Source: Marinobacter salinus (lineage in GTDB: Bacteria > Pseudomonadota > Gammaproteobacteria > Pseudomonadales > Oleiphilaceae). From it: 64,000 bases of DNA. Made by a program: the position numbers and the translations under genes. Position 1 is the stretch's first letter. Every line of letters begins with the position of its first letter. The stretch is taken from NCBI RefSeq assembly GCF_001854125.1, contig NZ_CP017715.1, forward strand, positions 2,232,001 to 2,296,000, given 5' to 3'. The notes under the pieces were generated by a model. It was not told where the DNA came from, did not search any database, and saw only the letters and a program-made list of their open reading frames with translations. Shown here in pieces: positions 9,386-19,610 of this stretch.

Positions 9386-10279
9386 TCAGGCGCCAGGAAA
9401 GACGCCGGTGGACAGGTAGCGGTCGCCACGATCACAGATAATGGCAACGATGACGGCGTTTTCAACCTGCTCCGAGAGCCTCAAGGCAGCCGCAATCGAA
9501 CCTCCGGAAGACACGCCGCAGAAGATCCCTTCCTTCGAGGCCAGGGCGCGCATGGTGGTTTCCGCTTCCTCCTGGCCAATATCGAGTACCTGATCGACGC
9601 GGGCCGCGTCATAAATTTTTGGCAGATACTCTTCGGGCCAGCGACGGATACCCGGTATGGACGCGCCTTCTTTCGGCTGTAACCCGATGATCCGTATGTC
9701 CGGATTCCGCTCTTTCAGGTAACGGGACACCCCCATGATGGTGCCGGTCGTTCCCATGGAACTGACAAAGTGCGTCACCCGCCCCTGGGTTTGCTCCCAG
9801 ATTTCAGGCCCCGTGGTGCGGTAATGTGCCAGGGGGTTGTCCTGATTGCTGAACTGGTCCAGCACCTTGCCCTTGCCTTCAGCTTCCATCTGCAAGGCCA
9901 GGTCCCGCGCAGTCTCCATGCCTTCTTCCTTGCTGACAGTCACAATTTCAGCACCATAGGCACGCATGGAGGCTCGCCTTTCTTCACTCATATTGGCCGG
10001 CATGATGAGCACCATCCGGTACCCCTTGATCGCTGCAGCCATCGCCAGGGCAATGCCCGTGTTGCCACTGGTTGCCTCAATCAAGGTGTCACCGGGTTTT
10101 ATCTCGCCCCGGCGTTCAGCCTCCTGAATCATGCCAAGGGCCGGACGATCCTTGACGGATCCCGCCGGGTTGTTGCCTTCCAGCTTGGCAAGAATGACGT
10201 TGCTTGTCTCACCGGGGAGCCGTTGCAGGCGAACCAGAGGGGTATGCCCGACATATTCTTCAATGGTGGGAAAATTCAT
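9386..10279 (-). CDS. cysM: Cysteine synthase B (O-acetylserine sulfhydrylase)
   Basis: PLP enzyme making cysteine from O-acetylserine and sulfide or thiosulfate. 297 residues, the length of CysM rather than CysK. PLP-binding Lys43 is in [12 protein letters not shown], the substrate loop is [13 protein letters not shown], and the phosphate-binding glycine loop is [11 protein letters not shown]. The [18 protein letters not shown] segment is typical of CysM. The ATG lies 7 bases after AGGGT. It is divergent from the GacS/BarA-type kinase gene, with a 224-base spacer. Confidence 0.95.
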   Translation of the reverse strand: MNFPTIEEYVGHTPLVRLQRLPGETSNVILAKLEGNNPAGSVKDRPALGMIQEAERRGEIKPGDTLIEATSGNTGIALAMAAAIKGYRMVLIMPANMSEERRASMRAYGAEIVTVSKEEGMETARDLALQMEAEGKGKVLDQFSNQDNPLAHYRTTGPEIWEQTQGRVTHFVSSMGTTGTIMGVSRYLKERNPDIRIIGLQPKEGASIPGIRRWPEEYLPKIYDAARVDQVLDIGQEEAETTMRALASKEGIFCGVSSGGSIAAALRLSEQVENAVIVAIICDRGDRYLSTGVFPGA

Positions 10280-10503
10280 ATGATTACCCTGTGGTACACT
10301 TTTGCGTTCGCATGATACGCGTTATGGCCACCGTCTCCCAATACAGCTTCTCGCTATATCCATGACCGGTGGCTATAACTGCAGGAAATTTTGAATGGAG
10401 CCGGGACTGACACCACAGTCATCAGTGCCAGGATCATCTATTCTGACAGGGAAGTGACCCGCATCTGGTGATGCTGGCTCGGGCAATAAATCAGGAACAG
10501 AGT

Positions 10504-13380
10504 ATGCGGCGCTGGGGCATTCGCAAAAAAGTACTGGTGGTGACTCTCGTCCCCACCCTGCTGACAACTCTCATGCTCGGGATGTTCTTCACCTATAGCT
10601 GGGTTAACAACATTGAGAGCCTGCTTAGGGACCGGGGAGAATCCCTGTCCCGACAGCTTGCTTCCGGCGCCGAATATGGTTTGTTCACGGCCAACCGCAG
10701 CCTGCTCAGCAGCCTTTCCAACGCTTTGCTGGAGGAACAGGATGTACGCTCCATCACTTTTTTTGACAGTGACAGCAGCCGTCTTCTCCATACTGGCCCC
10801 GGCAGCTCCGATGCCATCGATGCACGCGAACTGAACGCCGAAAGAGCAGTCAGGATTCCACGCAAAGACAGCACCCGCTTCATCCACCCGGTTTTCCTTC
10901 AGGATCTGATGATCCAGGACATGCTGGACCCCGACACCCGGCAAGCCTCGTCACGCCAGCGCGAACCGCTGGGCTGGGTCGCTGTAGAAATGTCCCATGT
11001 GCGTACGGAAAAGGAAACCTACAAGGCACTACTGATCTCCCTTTTGCTGGTGCTCGGCGGAGTTCTCCTGAGCCTTGCCATCGCCCTTCGGCTAAGCCGG
11101 GCCTTCACCAATCCGGTCTTTGAACTCAATGAGGCCGTTGCCAAGCTCAAGGAAGGCAAACTGGACACCCGCGTGTACACGGGGGCGGGGCCCGAATTTG
11201 AGCAACTGGAATCGGGCCTGAACGCCATGGCCGGAGAGCTGAGCAAGGCCCAGGCAGAAATGCAGCAAAACATTGATCAGGCCACGGAAGACCTCAGGGA
11301 GACCCTTGAGACTATTGAGATCCAGAACATTGAATTGGATTTCGCCCGCAAGGAGGCCCTCGAAGCCAGCCGGATAAAGTCCGAATTTCTGGCAAACATG
11401 TCCCATGAAATTCGCACGCCGCTGAACGGCATTATCGGCTTTACCGAACTGCTGCTGAAAAGCCCTCTGCCGCGCCAGCAGCGGGATCACTTGAGTACTA
11501 TCCGTAAGTCCTCGGAAATCCTTCTCACCATCATTAACGACATTCTGGACTTCTCCAAGATTGAGGCAGGAAAACTCATTCTCGACCGGGTGCCCTTCCA
11601 GCTTCGGGATATCGTTGAGGATGTCATGGTTATGCTGGCTCCGGCGGCCCACGCCAAGAATCTCGACCTGGTTCCACTGGTCTATAACGATGTGCCGGAT
11701 AACATTATGGGCGACCCACTCCGGGTCAAACAGGTGATTACCAACCTGGTGAACAATGCCATCAAGTTCACACAGACCGGTGAGGTTGTGCTGCGAGCCA
11801 GCCTCGAAGAGGAGGAAAATGAGAGCAATCGCATTACCCTTCGCCTCAGCATCACTGACTCCGGAGTTGGTCTTTCCCGAGCCCAGCAGCAGTCACTGTT
11901 CAATGCGTTCAGCCAGGCTGACGCTTCCACCGCGCGGCAATATGGAGGAACAGGCCTGGGCCTGGCCATCTCCAAGCGCCTTGTGGAGGAAATGGGCGGA
12001 AAAATCGGCCTGGAGAGTGAGCTAGGCAAAGGCTCCACCTTCTGGTTCACCCTGAGCTCAGAGCTCTCCGCCAGCGTTGACGCCATTGCACCCCGGGATG
12101 CCCTTCGTGGCGAACGGGTCATCTATCTTGAGCAACAGAAAACCACTGGACTGGCTGTCGAGCACCTTTTAAAAGATTGGGGTATGACGGTCGATCGGGT
12201 CGCATCGCCCGGCGCCATGCAGGAACAGATCGAGGAAGCGCAGAAAAATCAGGCCGGCTACGCCGTGGCAATTCTCGGTATTACCCGCCACTTACTAAAC
12301 TCCAGCCAGTACTGTGGACTGATTCGCACTCTGGAAATTGAACGGGATTGCCGCACCCTTCTGCTGACCCCGACACTCGAAACCCATGACACCCCCCTTT
12401 CGGAGCTCGCCAGCGGCCATCTCAGCAAGCCGGTTTGTCGGGGTGCACTCTACGACGAACTCCTGCTGCTGGTTCACGGCATCAATACGGGGGGGGCTAT
12501 GGGCAAAGAATACAGTGTTCCTGCCAGCCGTTTACCCTCCGACAAAGTGCCCAGAGTACTGGCAGTAGATGACAACGATGCCAATCTGAAGCTGGTCATG
12601 ACCCTGCTCAATGACTGCCGGATTGACGCCGAAGGTGCCTCAAGCGGCTTTGAGGCTCTGAGCAAAGCAAGGCAGAGCCAGTTTGATCTGGTATTCATGG
12701 ACTTACAGATGCCGGGTATGGATGGCGTGGAAACAACAGCACGACTGCGGGATATGGACAGCAGCGCTCGTCGGACTCCGATCATTGCGCTCACTGCCCA
12801 TGCCCTGGCTGATGAGCAGGAGCGCCTCGCTCAGCAGGGGTTTGATGGCTATATGGCCAAGCCTATTAGCAGCTCACAGCTGAGGGAGGTCATTTTCGAA
12901 TATACAGGGTACGTTTGCGAAAAGTCGGATCACGGGGGCCAGATCAGGGTGCCGGAAGTGCGGGACACCCGTCGAGCCCTCCGCCCGTCAACGCGCAAGA
13001 TGCAGCAGGATTGCATGAGCGTGGAGGAGAGTATTCAACTGGCTGCAGGCAAAGCCGATCTTGCCGAAGAGTTGTTCAGCATGCTCCTCGAACAACTGCA
13101 TACGGATATCGCCCGAGTGAAAGCATTCTGGCGAGACAATGACTTGAAAGGCTTACTGGAGTGCGTGCACAAACTCCACGGGGCAAGCCGGTACTGCGGC
13201 GTGCCGGAACTCCGTGCAGCCGCCAATTATCTGGAAACAGCCCTGAAGTGTTCAGCACCAGAGACGGAGCATCAAAAGGATCAGCTAGTCTCCGCGATGG
13301 AGCGCCTGCAAATCTGGAGTGAACAGACCGACTGGCAGAAACTGTTCCGTGAGCAGCGCCAGTCGGTTGAAACAAACTAG
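10504..13380 (+). CDS. barA: Tripartite hybrid sensor histidine kinase, GacS/BarA family
   Basis: Inner-membrane sensor expected to phosphorylate the UvrY/GacA regulator (not in this window) and so control CsrA-binding small RNAs. ATG 10504 follows AGGA by 7 bases and gives 958 residues; a TTG-type frame extension to 10468 is rejected. Order: membrane segment about 10-30, periplasmic part, second membrane segment about 180-200, HAMP, a coiled region, HisKA with phosphoacceptor His301 (NMSHEIRTPLNGIIGF), HATPase (LVNNAIKFT, YGGTGLGLAIS), a degenerate receiver-like part, a receiver with Asp733 (VFMDLQMPGMDG), and an HPt domain with His889 (CVHKLHGAS). Position next to cysM/rlmD/relA matches pseudomonad gacS. 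Confidence 0.93.
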   Translation: MRRWGIRKKVLVVTLVPTLLTTLMLGMFFTYSWVNNIESLLRDRGESLSRQLASGAEYGLFTANRSLLSSLSNALLEEQDVRSITFFDSDSSRLLHTGPGSSDAIDARELNAERAVRIPRKDSTRFIHPVFLQDLMIQDMLDPDTRQASSRQREPLGWVAVEMSHVRTEKETYKALLISLLLVLGGVLLSLAIALRLSRAFTNPVFELNEAVAKLKEGKLDTRVYTGAGPEFEQLESGLNAMAGELSKAQAEMQQNIDQATEDLRETLETIEIQNIELDFARKEALEASRIKSEFLANMSHEIRTPLNGIIGFTELLLKSPLPRQQRDHLSTIRKSSEILLTIINDILDFSKIEAGKLILDRVPFQLRDIVEDVMVMLAPAAHAKNLDLVPLVYNDVPDNIMGDPLRVKQVITNLVNNAIKFTQTGEVVLRASLEEEENESNRITLRLSITDSGVGLSRAQQQSLFNAFSQADASTARQYGGTGLGLAISKRLVEEMGGKIGLESELGKGSTFWFTLSSELSASVDAIAPRDALRGERVIYLEQQKTTGLAVEHLLKDWGMTVDRVASPGAMQEQIEEAQKNQAGYAVAILGITRHLLNSSQYCGLIRTLEIERDCRTLLLTPTLETHDTPLSELASGHLSKPVCRGALYDELLLLVHGINTGGAMGKEYSVPASRLPSDKVPRVLAVDDNDANLKLVMTLLNDCRIDAEGASSGFEALSKARQSQFDLVFMDLQMPGMDGVETTARLRDMDSSARRTPIIALTAHALADEQERLAQQGFDGYMAKPISSSQLREVIFEYTGYVCEKSDHGGQIRVPEVRDTRRALRPSTRKMQQDCMSVEESIQLAAGKADLAEELFSMLLEQLHTDIARVKAFWRDNDLKGLLECVHKLHGASRYCGVPELRAAANYLETALKCSAPETEHQKDQLVSAMERLQIWSEQTDWQKLFREQRQSVETN

Positions 13381-13393
13381 CCCTTTTGCTGAA

Positions 13394-14134
13394 TCAGGAC
13401 CGGTCGCGCGCCCGGTCGAGAATGGCCTTCATATCACGCACCGCCTCTTTCAAACCGGTGAAAACCGCCCGCGCGATGATGGCGTGGCCGATATTGAGCT
13501 CATTGATTCCCGCAATCCCGGCTACCCGCTCGGTGTTGTGGTAGTGAAGACCGTGGCCGGCATTGACAATCAGGCCTCTTTTGCGGGCATGGGCAACCGC
13601 GCCCGAAATCGTTTTAAACGCGGCCTCAATCTCTTCAGCCGTTTTCGCCTCTGCGTATTCGCCAGTGTGCAGCTCCACCACCGGTGCCCCACAACGGACC
13701 GCAGCATCAATCTGTGCCGGATTGGGGTCAATAAACAAGGACACTTCTGCGCCGATCGCGGCCAAACGCTCGCATGCCTTTGCCACCCGAGTTTCCTGAC
13801 CTTCCACATCAAGACCACCTTCGGTGGTCAGCTCCTCGCGCTTTTCGGGTACCAGGCAAACGCATTCCGGACGCACCTGTTCTGCGAACGCCAACATGGC
13901 ATCGGTGACAGCCATTTCCAGGTTCATCTTGGTTTGCAGCACTTCACGAAGCAGCAGAACGTCCCGGTCCTGAATATGGCGCCGGTCCTCGCGAGGGTGG
14001 ATGGTAATGCCGTCGGCACCGGCCTCTTCGGCCAACAGCGCAGCCTGAACGGGATCCGGATAGCGGGTCCCCCGAGCCTGACGCAAAGTGGCCACATGGT
14101 CGATATTGACGCCGAGCAATACTCTAGGATTCAT
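13394..14134 (-). CDS. pdxJ: Pyridoxine 5'-phosphate synthase
   Basis: Condenses 1-deoxyxylulose 5-phosphate with 3-amino-2-oxopropyl phosphate to pyridoxine 5'-phosphate (vitamin B6). 246 residues from the ATG preceded by GGGGAG at 8 bases; the frame runs further 5' only as a shadow of recO. Motifs [29 protein letters not shown] and [11 protein letters not shown] are all present. It overlaps the end of recO by 11 bases, as in the conserved rnc-era-recO-pdxJ run, and is convergent with barA across 13 bases. Confidence 0.97.
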   Translation of the reverse strand: MNPRVLLGVNIDHVATLRQARGTRYPDPVQAALLAEEAGADGITIHPREDRRHIQDRDVLLLREVLQTKMNLEMAVTDAMLAFAEQVRPECVCLVPEKREELTTEGGLDVEGQETRVAKACERLAAIGAEVSLFIDPNPAQIDAAVRCGAPVVELHTGEYAEAKTAEEIEAAFKTISGAVAHARKRGLIVNAGHGLHYHNTERVAGIAGINELNIGHAIIARAVFTGLKEAVRDMKAILDRARDRS

Positions 14135-14852
14135 GCCGTTCTCCCCGAAGGTGACTGAATAGACTGCGACTGTGCAGGGGGCGCCCCTGCATAAGATAAT
14201 CGGTAAGCACCCGCATAACACGCTTGGCGGTTCGCCGGCATGCTTCACTAACGAGGTCTCCCTCCGCCAGAGCAAGCAACACCTCACCGTGCAGGCTCTG
14301 CAACCGAACACCCTGCGCAGGAACGGAAACGATGCCCTGCTCCGGATCGTAACAATACTGTGCCCAGGCCTCGACGGTTTTTCCGGTGTCCGTTGCGACA
14401 TCCCAGGCAAAGTCATAACCCAGCGCCGCCGCGAAGGCCCGCTCAAAACGCCTGAGTACGGGCTCAACGTCTCGCGTATCCGCAAGCTCTGTGACGGCAT
14501 CGATGTATGCTGCAAAGAGAGTCGGGTGTGGGTCGGCGGCCGGGAGAACACGCTGTATCAGCTCGTTCAGATACAGGCCACTGTACAAAGAGGCGGTGCG
14601 ATGTAGAGAAGGACCGTTGCGCACATCAACATGAGTCAGCGTTTTAAGGTCACCACGACCGCTCCAGTCCAACATCAGCGGCTGAAACGGCTGCAACTGG
14701 GCCTTCAGGGGGCTCTTGGCACTATTGGCACCGCGGGCAATAACCGTCATTCGCCCGCGGTTTAGCGTGAACACATCGACCATCAGGCTGGTTTCCCGCC
14801 ATGGCCGACGATGAATCACATAAGCGGGCTCCTGATGCTCCGGCCCCCTCAT
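14124..14852 (-). CDS. recO: DNA repair protein RecO
   Basis: RecFOR pathway mediator that anneals ssDNA and helps load RecA. 242 residues with the N-terminal OB fold ([20 protein letters not shown], then [15 protein letters not shown]) and a helical C-terminal domain ([13 protein letters not shown]). The zinc cysteines of some bacterial RecO are not evident, as in other gammaproteobacteria. It begins 7 bases after era and overlaps pdxJ, so it is part of one transcript. Confidence 0.94.
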   Translation of the reverse strand: MRGPEHQEPAYVIHRRPWRETSLMVDVFTLNRGRMTVIARGANSAKSPLKAQLQPFQPLMLDWSGRGDLKTLTHVDVRNGPSLHRTASLYSGLYLNELIQRVLPAADPHPTLFAAYIDAVTELADTRDVEPVLRRFERAFAAALGYDFAWDVATDTGKTVEAWAQYCYDPEQGIVSVPAQGVRLQSLHGEVLLALAEGDLVSEACRRTAKRVMRVLTDYLMQGRPLHSRSLFSHLRGERHES

Positions 14853-14859
14853 AAACGCC

Positions 14860-15777
14860 TCAGAGGTCGTTCATACCGAGGCTTTTAAGGGCCCGATCGC
14901 TGTCAGCCCAGCCACGCTTTACCTTAACCCACAACCGCAACATGATCTTACTGTCAAACAGGCGCTCCATATCAGCACGAGCCTCCTGACCGATGCGGCG
15001 CATTCGCTCCCCCTTGTCGCCAATCATGATCTTTTTCTGACCTTCACGCTCAACGAGGATCAACGCGGAGATATGCAGGGTTTTGCCCTCGCGCTTGAAT
15101 TCTTCGATTTCTACGGCGACAGAATAAGGCAGCTCGGCTCCCAGTTGTCGGGTAATTTTCTCGCGGACAATTTCAGACGCCATGAACCGTTCGGTACGGT
15201 CGGTAACCTGATCATCCGGATAGAAGTGGACGCTTTCCGGGAGATATCGGCCGACGGCTTCCTCCAGAGGTTCAAGGTTGGTTTCCTTGAGTGCCGACAA
15301 CGGAATAATTTCCGCAAATTCACGCTTTTTGGAGATCATATCAAGGTGCGGCAACAGGGAATCCCGCTTCTCGATTTTGTCCACCTTGTTCACCGCCAGG
15401 ATAACCGGACACTTCAGTTTGCTGAGTTTTTCAAGAACCATCTCGTCGGCTGTGGTCCAGGCCAGCTGGTCCACCACAAAAACGACCACATCGACATCAA
15501 TCAGCGCCGACGTTGCAGCCTTGTTCATATAGCGATTCAACGCTCTTGGCTCTTCCTCATGCATCCCCGGGGTATCAACATAAACGGCCTGGACCGGTCC
15601 AACGGTCTTGATACCCAAAACCTGATGACGAGTGGTTTGAGGCTTACGGGAAGTAATGCTCAGTTTCTGCCCGAGAATATGGTTGAGCAATGTGGATTTA
15701 CCCACATTTGGGCGGCCAACAATGGCGACAAAGCCACAGCGACTGTCCGGATTTTCTGGACGGGTAATATCGTTCAT
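14860..15777 (-). CDS. era: GTPase Era
   Basis: Essential GTPase for 16S rRNA 3'-end maturation and 30S assembly. 305 residues: G1 GRPNVGKST from residue 21, G3 [11 protein letters not shown]4 NKVDK, then a C-terminal KH RNA-binding domain containing [13 protein letters not shown]. The start ATG shares its A with the rnc stop (TAATG), giving tight coupling to RNase III, which acts on the same rRNA precursor. No anomaly. Confidence 0.97.
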   Translation of the reverse strand: MNDITRPENPDSRCGFVAIVGRPNVGKSTLLNHILGQKLSITSRKPQTTRHQVLGIKTVGPVQAVYVDTPGMHEEEPRALNRYMNKAATSALIDVDVVVFVVDQLAWTTADEMVLEKLSKLKCPVILAVNKVDKIEKRDSLLPHLDMISKKREFAEIIPLSALKETNLEPLEEAVGRYLPESVHFYPDDQVTDRTERFMASEIVREKITRQLGAELPYSVAVEIEEFKREGKTLHISALILVEREGQKKIMIGDKGERMRRIGQEARADMERLFDSKIMLRLWVKVKRGWADSDRALKSLGMNDL

Positions 15778-16466
15778 TACTGATTCTCCACGCCCAGTTC
15801 TTTCAGGGCGTTACGGGCTGCCTGCTGCTCGGCTATACGGCGACTGCTGCCGGTACCGGTCGTCTTGCGATCCAGCGAGGGGAGCGCACAGGATACATTG
15901 AATGTCTGATTGTGCGCTTCGCCATCCACGGAAATAACGTCGTAACGGGGCAGCGGGAATTGCCTGGACTGGAGATACTCCTGCAACCGGGTTTTCGGAT
16001 CTTTCTGGGTATCCTGAAGATCGAGTTTTTCCAGCCGCTGCTCAAACCATTGCAGAACCTTTTCACGGCAAGTGTGGAAATCGCTATCCAGGTAGATCGC
16101 ACCGATGATCGATTCCACCGCATCAGCCAGGATCGATTCACGCCGAAAACCACCACTTTTCAATTCACCGGAACCCAGGCGCAGGTAATTTCCCAATTGG
16201 AACTCGCGGCCGATCTCAGCCAGGGTTACGCCTTTCACCATCCGGGCACGAAGCCGGCTGAGCTGGCCTTCCCGGGCCTTCTCGAAATGCAGGAAAAGAT
16301 ACTCCGCAATCACCATGTTCACGATTGAGTCGCCAAGAAACTCCAGACGCTCATTGTTCTGATTGCCGTAACTGCGATGGGTAAGTGCCAGCAGCAACCG
16401 CTCAGGCGATTTGAAGGTATAGCCGATACGACGTTGTAACTGATCCAGATCCGGTTGCGAACTCAC
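15777..16466 (-). CDS. rnc: Ribonuclease III
   Basis: Double-stranded RNA endonuclease that processes rRNA precursors and regulates mRNAs. 229 residues with the signature [19 protein letters not shown] and second metal residues near [13 protein letters not shown], followed by a dsRNA-binding domain ([13 protein letters not shown] to the end). It starts with GTG overlapping the stop codon of the DUF4845 gene by four bases (GTGA). Confidence 0.97.
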   Translation of the reverse strand: MSSQPDLDQLQRRIGYTFKSPERLLLALTHRSYGNQNNERLEFLGDSIVNMVIAEYLFLHFEKAREGQLSRLRARMVKGVTLAEIGREFQLGNYLRLGSGELKSGGFRRESILADAVESIIGAIYLDSDFHTCREKVLQWFEQRLEKLDLQDTQKDPKTRLQEYLQSRQFPLPRYDVISVDGEAHNQTFNVSCALPSLDRKTTGTGSSRRIAEQQAARNALKELGVENQ

Positions 16467-16852
16467 TGGCCCTTCATCTCGTATTCATGCTGGAAGTGGA
16501 TAACAGTATCCACGTTACTGAAAAGGTTATTGCGAACCTCGTAATCCACGTTGATCACAACCAGCTCACCGTCTTTCTCTACGGAAATATTCTTGGCCTC
16601 GAAACCGCGCACGTTATTCACGCTGAGGCGTTTGTTAATAAGGGTGCGGACCTGTGCCGGGCCCATGGTGGACAGCCCCTTGGTGCCGTCCAGACTCTCA
16701 AGCGCTTCCTGAATTGTAATGTCATCCAGATAGGCCGGCCCCAGCTTAAGCACCAGAGTCAAAAGACCGCCAAAAAACAGCACCATGACCATCATGGTCA
16801 ACGCCGAGGCACCACCCTGCCGCCCCATAGGGGAGAGGTTATTTTTCTTCAT
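16463..16852 (-). CDS. DUF4845 membrane-anchored protein
   Basis: 129 residues with a short basic N-terminus, one membrane segment (about 18-38, [20 protein letters not shown]) and a periplasmic-type soluble part. This DUF4845 family is regularly encoded between lepB and rnc in pseudomonads and relatives, and the same position is seen here. The N-terminus ([17 protein letters not shown]) resembles a class III type IV pilin-like leader, but no assembly role is proven. It overlaps rnc by 4 bases and follows lepB by 27 bases. Function unknown. Confidence 0.85.
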   Translation of the reverse strand: MKKNNLSPMGRQGGASALTMMVMVLFFGGLLTLVLKLGPAYLDDITIQEALESLDGTKGLSTMGPAQVRTLINKRLSVNNVRGFEAKNISVEKDGELVVINVDYEVRNNLFSNVDTVIHFQHEYEMKGQ

Positions 16853-16879
16853 TACTGCTGCGCTCCAGAATAGTCAGGA

Positions 16880-17692
16880 TTACTCAATACCGCCCACACG
16901 ATCAAAGGATGGCAGACTGGTCAGTGATTTCCAGTGCATCCAGATGGCGAATGCTTTGCCCACCACCATATCGTCAGGAACCATGCCCCAGTACCGGCTG
17001 TCGTTGCTGTTATCACGATTGTCACCCATCATAAAATAGTGACCTTCGGGCACAACCCACTCACCCTCACCGCTAGCACCCGGGCGCCCCAGGGTAAGGA
17101 AGATGTCATGCTCAACCTCACCAAGATCTTCCCGGCGCAACTCCACTGGCGGCAGGCGAGCCACAAACCGGCTATCTATCTCTTCGCCGTTAATGAACAG
17201 CTGTTTGTCTTCGTAACGGATTCTGTCACCGGGCAAACCGATCACCCGCTTGATGTAGTTGGTTTCGCCATCTTTCGGGTAGCGAAATACCATAACGTCG
17301 CCACGCTCAGGGTCACCGACCTTGAGAATTTTGGTGCCGGCAACCGGCAGCCTCAGGCCATAGGCGTATTTGTTCACAAGAATGAAGTCGCCAACCTCAA
17401 GCGTCGGCAGCATTGAACCAGAGGGAATCTGAAACGGCTCAACCAGAAAGGACCTCAGCACAAGAACGATCGCAAGAACCGGAAAAAAGGACCGACTCAG
17501 ATCGACGAGGTAAGGCTCTTTCGGTTCCTCGGCCTCGCCGGTTGCAGCGCCACCCGTCTCGGTGGCAGACGAACTCCCGCTGGCCCGGGCGGAAGCAAGA
17601 CGCCGCTCACGCAAAAACAGTTTGTCCGCCAGCCAGATCAGACCTGTCGCGAAGGTCAGAACAACCAGTACCAGGGGAAAATCGATATCCAT
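16880..17692 (-). CDS. lepB: Signal peptidase I
   Basis: Inner-membrane serine protease that removes signal peptides from exported proteins. 270 residues: membrane segment near 5-22, a cytoplasmic loop rich in Ser/Ala/Glu, a second segment near 68-85, then box B IPSGSMLPTLEVGDFILVNK with the catalytic serine at 93, box D RGDVMVFRYP plus NYIKRVIGLPGDR with the general-base lysine, and box E MGDNRDNSNDSRYWG. It follows lepA by 11 bases, the common lepA-lepB pair. Confidence 0.97.
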   Translation of the reverse strand: MDIDFPLVLVVLTFATGLIWLADKLFLRERRLASARASGSSSATETGGAATGEAEEPKEPYLVDLSRSFFPVLAIVLVLRSFLVEPFQIPSGSMLPTLEVGDFILVNKYAYGLRLPVAGTKILKVGDPERGDVMVFRYPKDGETNYIKRVIGLPGDRIRYEDKQLFINGEEIDSRFVARLPPVELRREDLGEVEHDIFLTLGRPGASGEGEWVVPEGHYFMMGDNRDNSNDSRYWGMVPDDMVVGKAFAIWMHWKSLTSLPSFDRVGGIE

Positions 17693-17703
17693 CCGGGTGC
17701 CTT

Positions 17704-19506
17704 CTATTTATCCACTTGCAACACGGCAAGAAACGCTTCCTGAGGCACCTCAACATTACCCAGCTGCTTCATACGCTTCTTACCCTCTTTCTGCTTCTGG
17801 AGCAGCTTCTTCTTCCTGCTGACGTCGCCGCCGTAGCACTTGGCTGTTACATTTTTGCGCAAGGCCTTGACTGTAACCCGGGCTACCACCTGCGTACCGA
17901 TGGCTGCCTGGATTGCAATGTCGAACATTTGCCTCGGTATCAGCTCTTTCATCTTGTCGATCAACTGCCGGCCCTTGCGGTGGGCCTGTTCCTTATGCAC
18001 GATCAGCGCCAGCGCATCAACGCGCTCAGCGTTGATCAGGACGTCCAGACGTACCAGGTTGGCAGGCTGGAACCGGATAAAGTGGTAATCGAGCGACGCA
18101 AATCCCCGGCTCGCTGATTTGATGCGATCGAAGAAGTCCATGACCACTTCCGCCATTGGCAACTCATAGGTGAGCTGAACCTGTGTCGACATGAAGTGCA
18201 TATTCTTCTGGACGCCACGCTTTTCTTCACACAAGGCAATGACATTACCCAGATGTTCCTGGGGCACCAGGATATTTGCCTCCACGATCGGCTCGCGCAT
18301 TTCTTCAATGGACCCAATATCCGGGAGCCGTGACGGGTTGTCTACCGACAGGGTCTCACCCTGTTTGGTAACCACCTCATAGATCACCGTCGGCGCGGTG
18401 GTGATCAGGTCAATGTCGTATTCACGCTCCAAGCGCTCCTGGATAATCTCCATGTGCAGCATGCCGAGGAAGCCACAACGAAAGCCAAAACCAAGCGCGT
18501 CGGAATTTTCCGGCTCGTAAAACAGGGAGGCATCGTTCAGGGTCAGTTTTTCCAGGGCATCCCGGAAATCTTCGTAATCGTCGGCACTGACCGGAAACAG
18601 GCCTGCGTACACCTGAGGCTTGACCTTCTTGAAACCCGGCAGCATCGGTGTTTCGTCCGCATACTTCTGATGCACGATGGTATCGCCCACCGGTGCACCG
18701 TGGATATCCTTGATACCGGCAACAACAAACCCGACATCGCCCGCTTCAAGAATATCGGTATCCTTCGGTTTGGGGTTGAAAATACCCACCTTTTCCGCAT
18801 TCCATGCTTTCTTGGTGGATTTGATAACAATTCTGTTACCTTTCTTCAGTGTGCCCTCGGTTACCCGGACCAGAGATACAACGCCCAGATAGTTATCAAA
18901 CCAGGAATCAATAATCAGTGCTTGCAGCGGGGCATCACGATCACCCTTGGGCGGGGGGATTTTCTGAATGAGGTCCTCCAGCACGTCCTCGACGCCAACA
19001 CCACTCTTGGCGCTACAGCGAACAGCATCCGCGGCCTCAATACCGATAATGTCCTCGATTTCCGCGGCAACTCGCTCCGGTTCCGCCTGCGGCAGGTCCA
19101 TCTTGTTGAGGACCGGAACCACTTCCAGCCCCTGCTCAATGGCGGTGTAACAATTGGCAACCGACTGGGCTTCGACACCCTGCCCCGCATCTACAACCAG
19201 CAATGCCCCTTCACAGGCATAGAGAGAACGGGATACCTCGTAGGAGAAATCCACATGGCCGGGCGTGTCGATGAAGTTAAGCTTATATTCCTGACCATCA
19301 CGGGCCTGGTAATTGAGAGTGACACTCTGGGCCTTGATCGTGATACCCCGCTCGCGCTCCAGATCCATGGAGTCCAGGACCTGCTCGGCCATTTCCCGGT
19401 CAGTCAGGCCACCGCAAATCTGGATAAAACGATCAGCCAGCGTGGATTTACCATGGTCAATGTGGGCGATAATGGAGAAGTTACGAATTCGGCTCAGTTC
19501 AGTCAC
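17704..19506 (-). CDS. lepA: Elongation factor 4 (LepA)
   Basis: Ribosome-binding GTPase that back-translocates or helps stalled and initiating ribosomes. About 600 residues: P-loop AHIDHGKST near 14-22, switch [14 protein letters not shown], then EF-G-like domains and the LepA-specific basic C-terminus ([25 protein letters not shown]). The start is between TTG 19512 and GTG 19506; GTG gives [19 protein letters not shown], the form usual in relatives, but neither has a strong ribosome binding site. Confidence 0.95.
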   Translation of the reverse strand: MTELSRIRNFSIIAHIDHGKSTLADRFIQICGGLTDREMAEQVLDSMDLERERGITIKAQSVTLNYQARDGQEYKLNFIDTPGHVDFSYEVSRSLYACEGALLVVDAGQGVEAQSVANCYTAIEQGLEVVPVLNKMDLPQAEPERVAAEIEDIIGIEAADAVRCSAKSGVGVEDVLEDLIQKIPPPKGDRDAPLQALIIDSWFDNYLGVVSLVRVTEGTLKKGNRIVIKSTKKAWNAEKVGIFNPKPKDTDILEAGDVGFVVAGIKDIHGAPVGDTIVHQKYADETPMLPGFKKVKPQVYAGLFPVSADDYEDFRDALEKLTLNDASLFYEPENSDALGFGFRCGFLGMLHMEIIQERLEREYDIDLITTAPTVIYEVVTKQGETLSVDNPSRLPDIGSIEEMREPIVEANILVPQEHLGNVIALCEEKRGVQKNMHFMSTQVQLTYELPMAEVVMDFFDRIKSASRGFASLDYHFIRFQPANLVRLDVLINAERVDALALIVHKEQAHRKGRQLIDKMKELIPRQMFDIAIQAAIGTQVVARVTVKALRKNVTAKCYGGDVSRKKKLLQKQKEGKKRMKQLGNVEVPQEAFLAVLQVDK

Positions 19507-19610
19507 AGACAATGAATACTCATATAATACGAAGGATTGAGCCCGGAAGGGCCGTTACCGGGATCCGGGAACGGCGTGATTTTACCGGTTACCGGCCGGC
19601 ATTGCCATGA

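Noticed and set aside
10326..10376. Inverted repeat GCCACCG/CGGTGGC upstream of barA
   Set aside because: Only 7 bases with a loop of about 34 bases and no relation to a promoter; likely chance.
18454..19515. 353-codon plus-strand open frame opposite lepA
   Set aside because: Shadow of the intact lepA gene; no ribosome binding site or recognizable motif.
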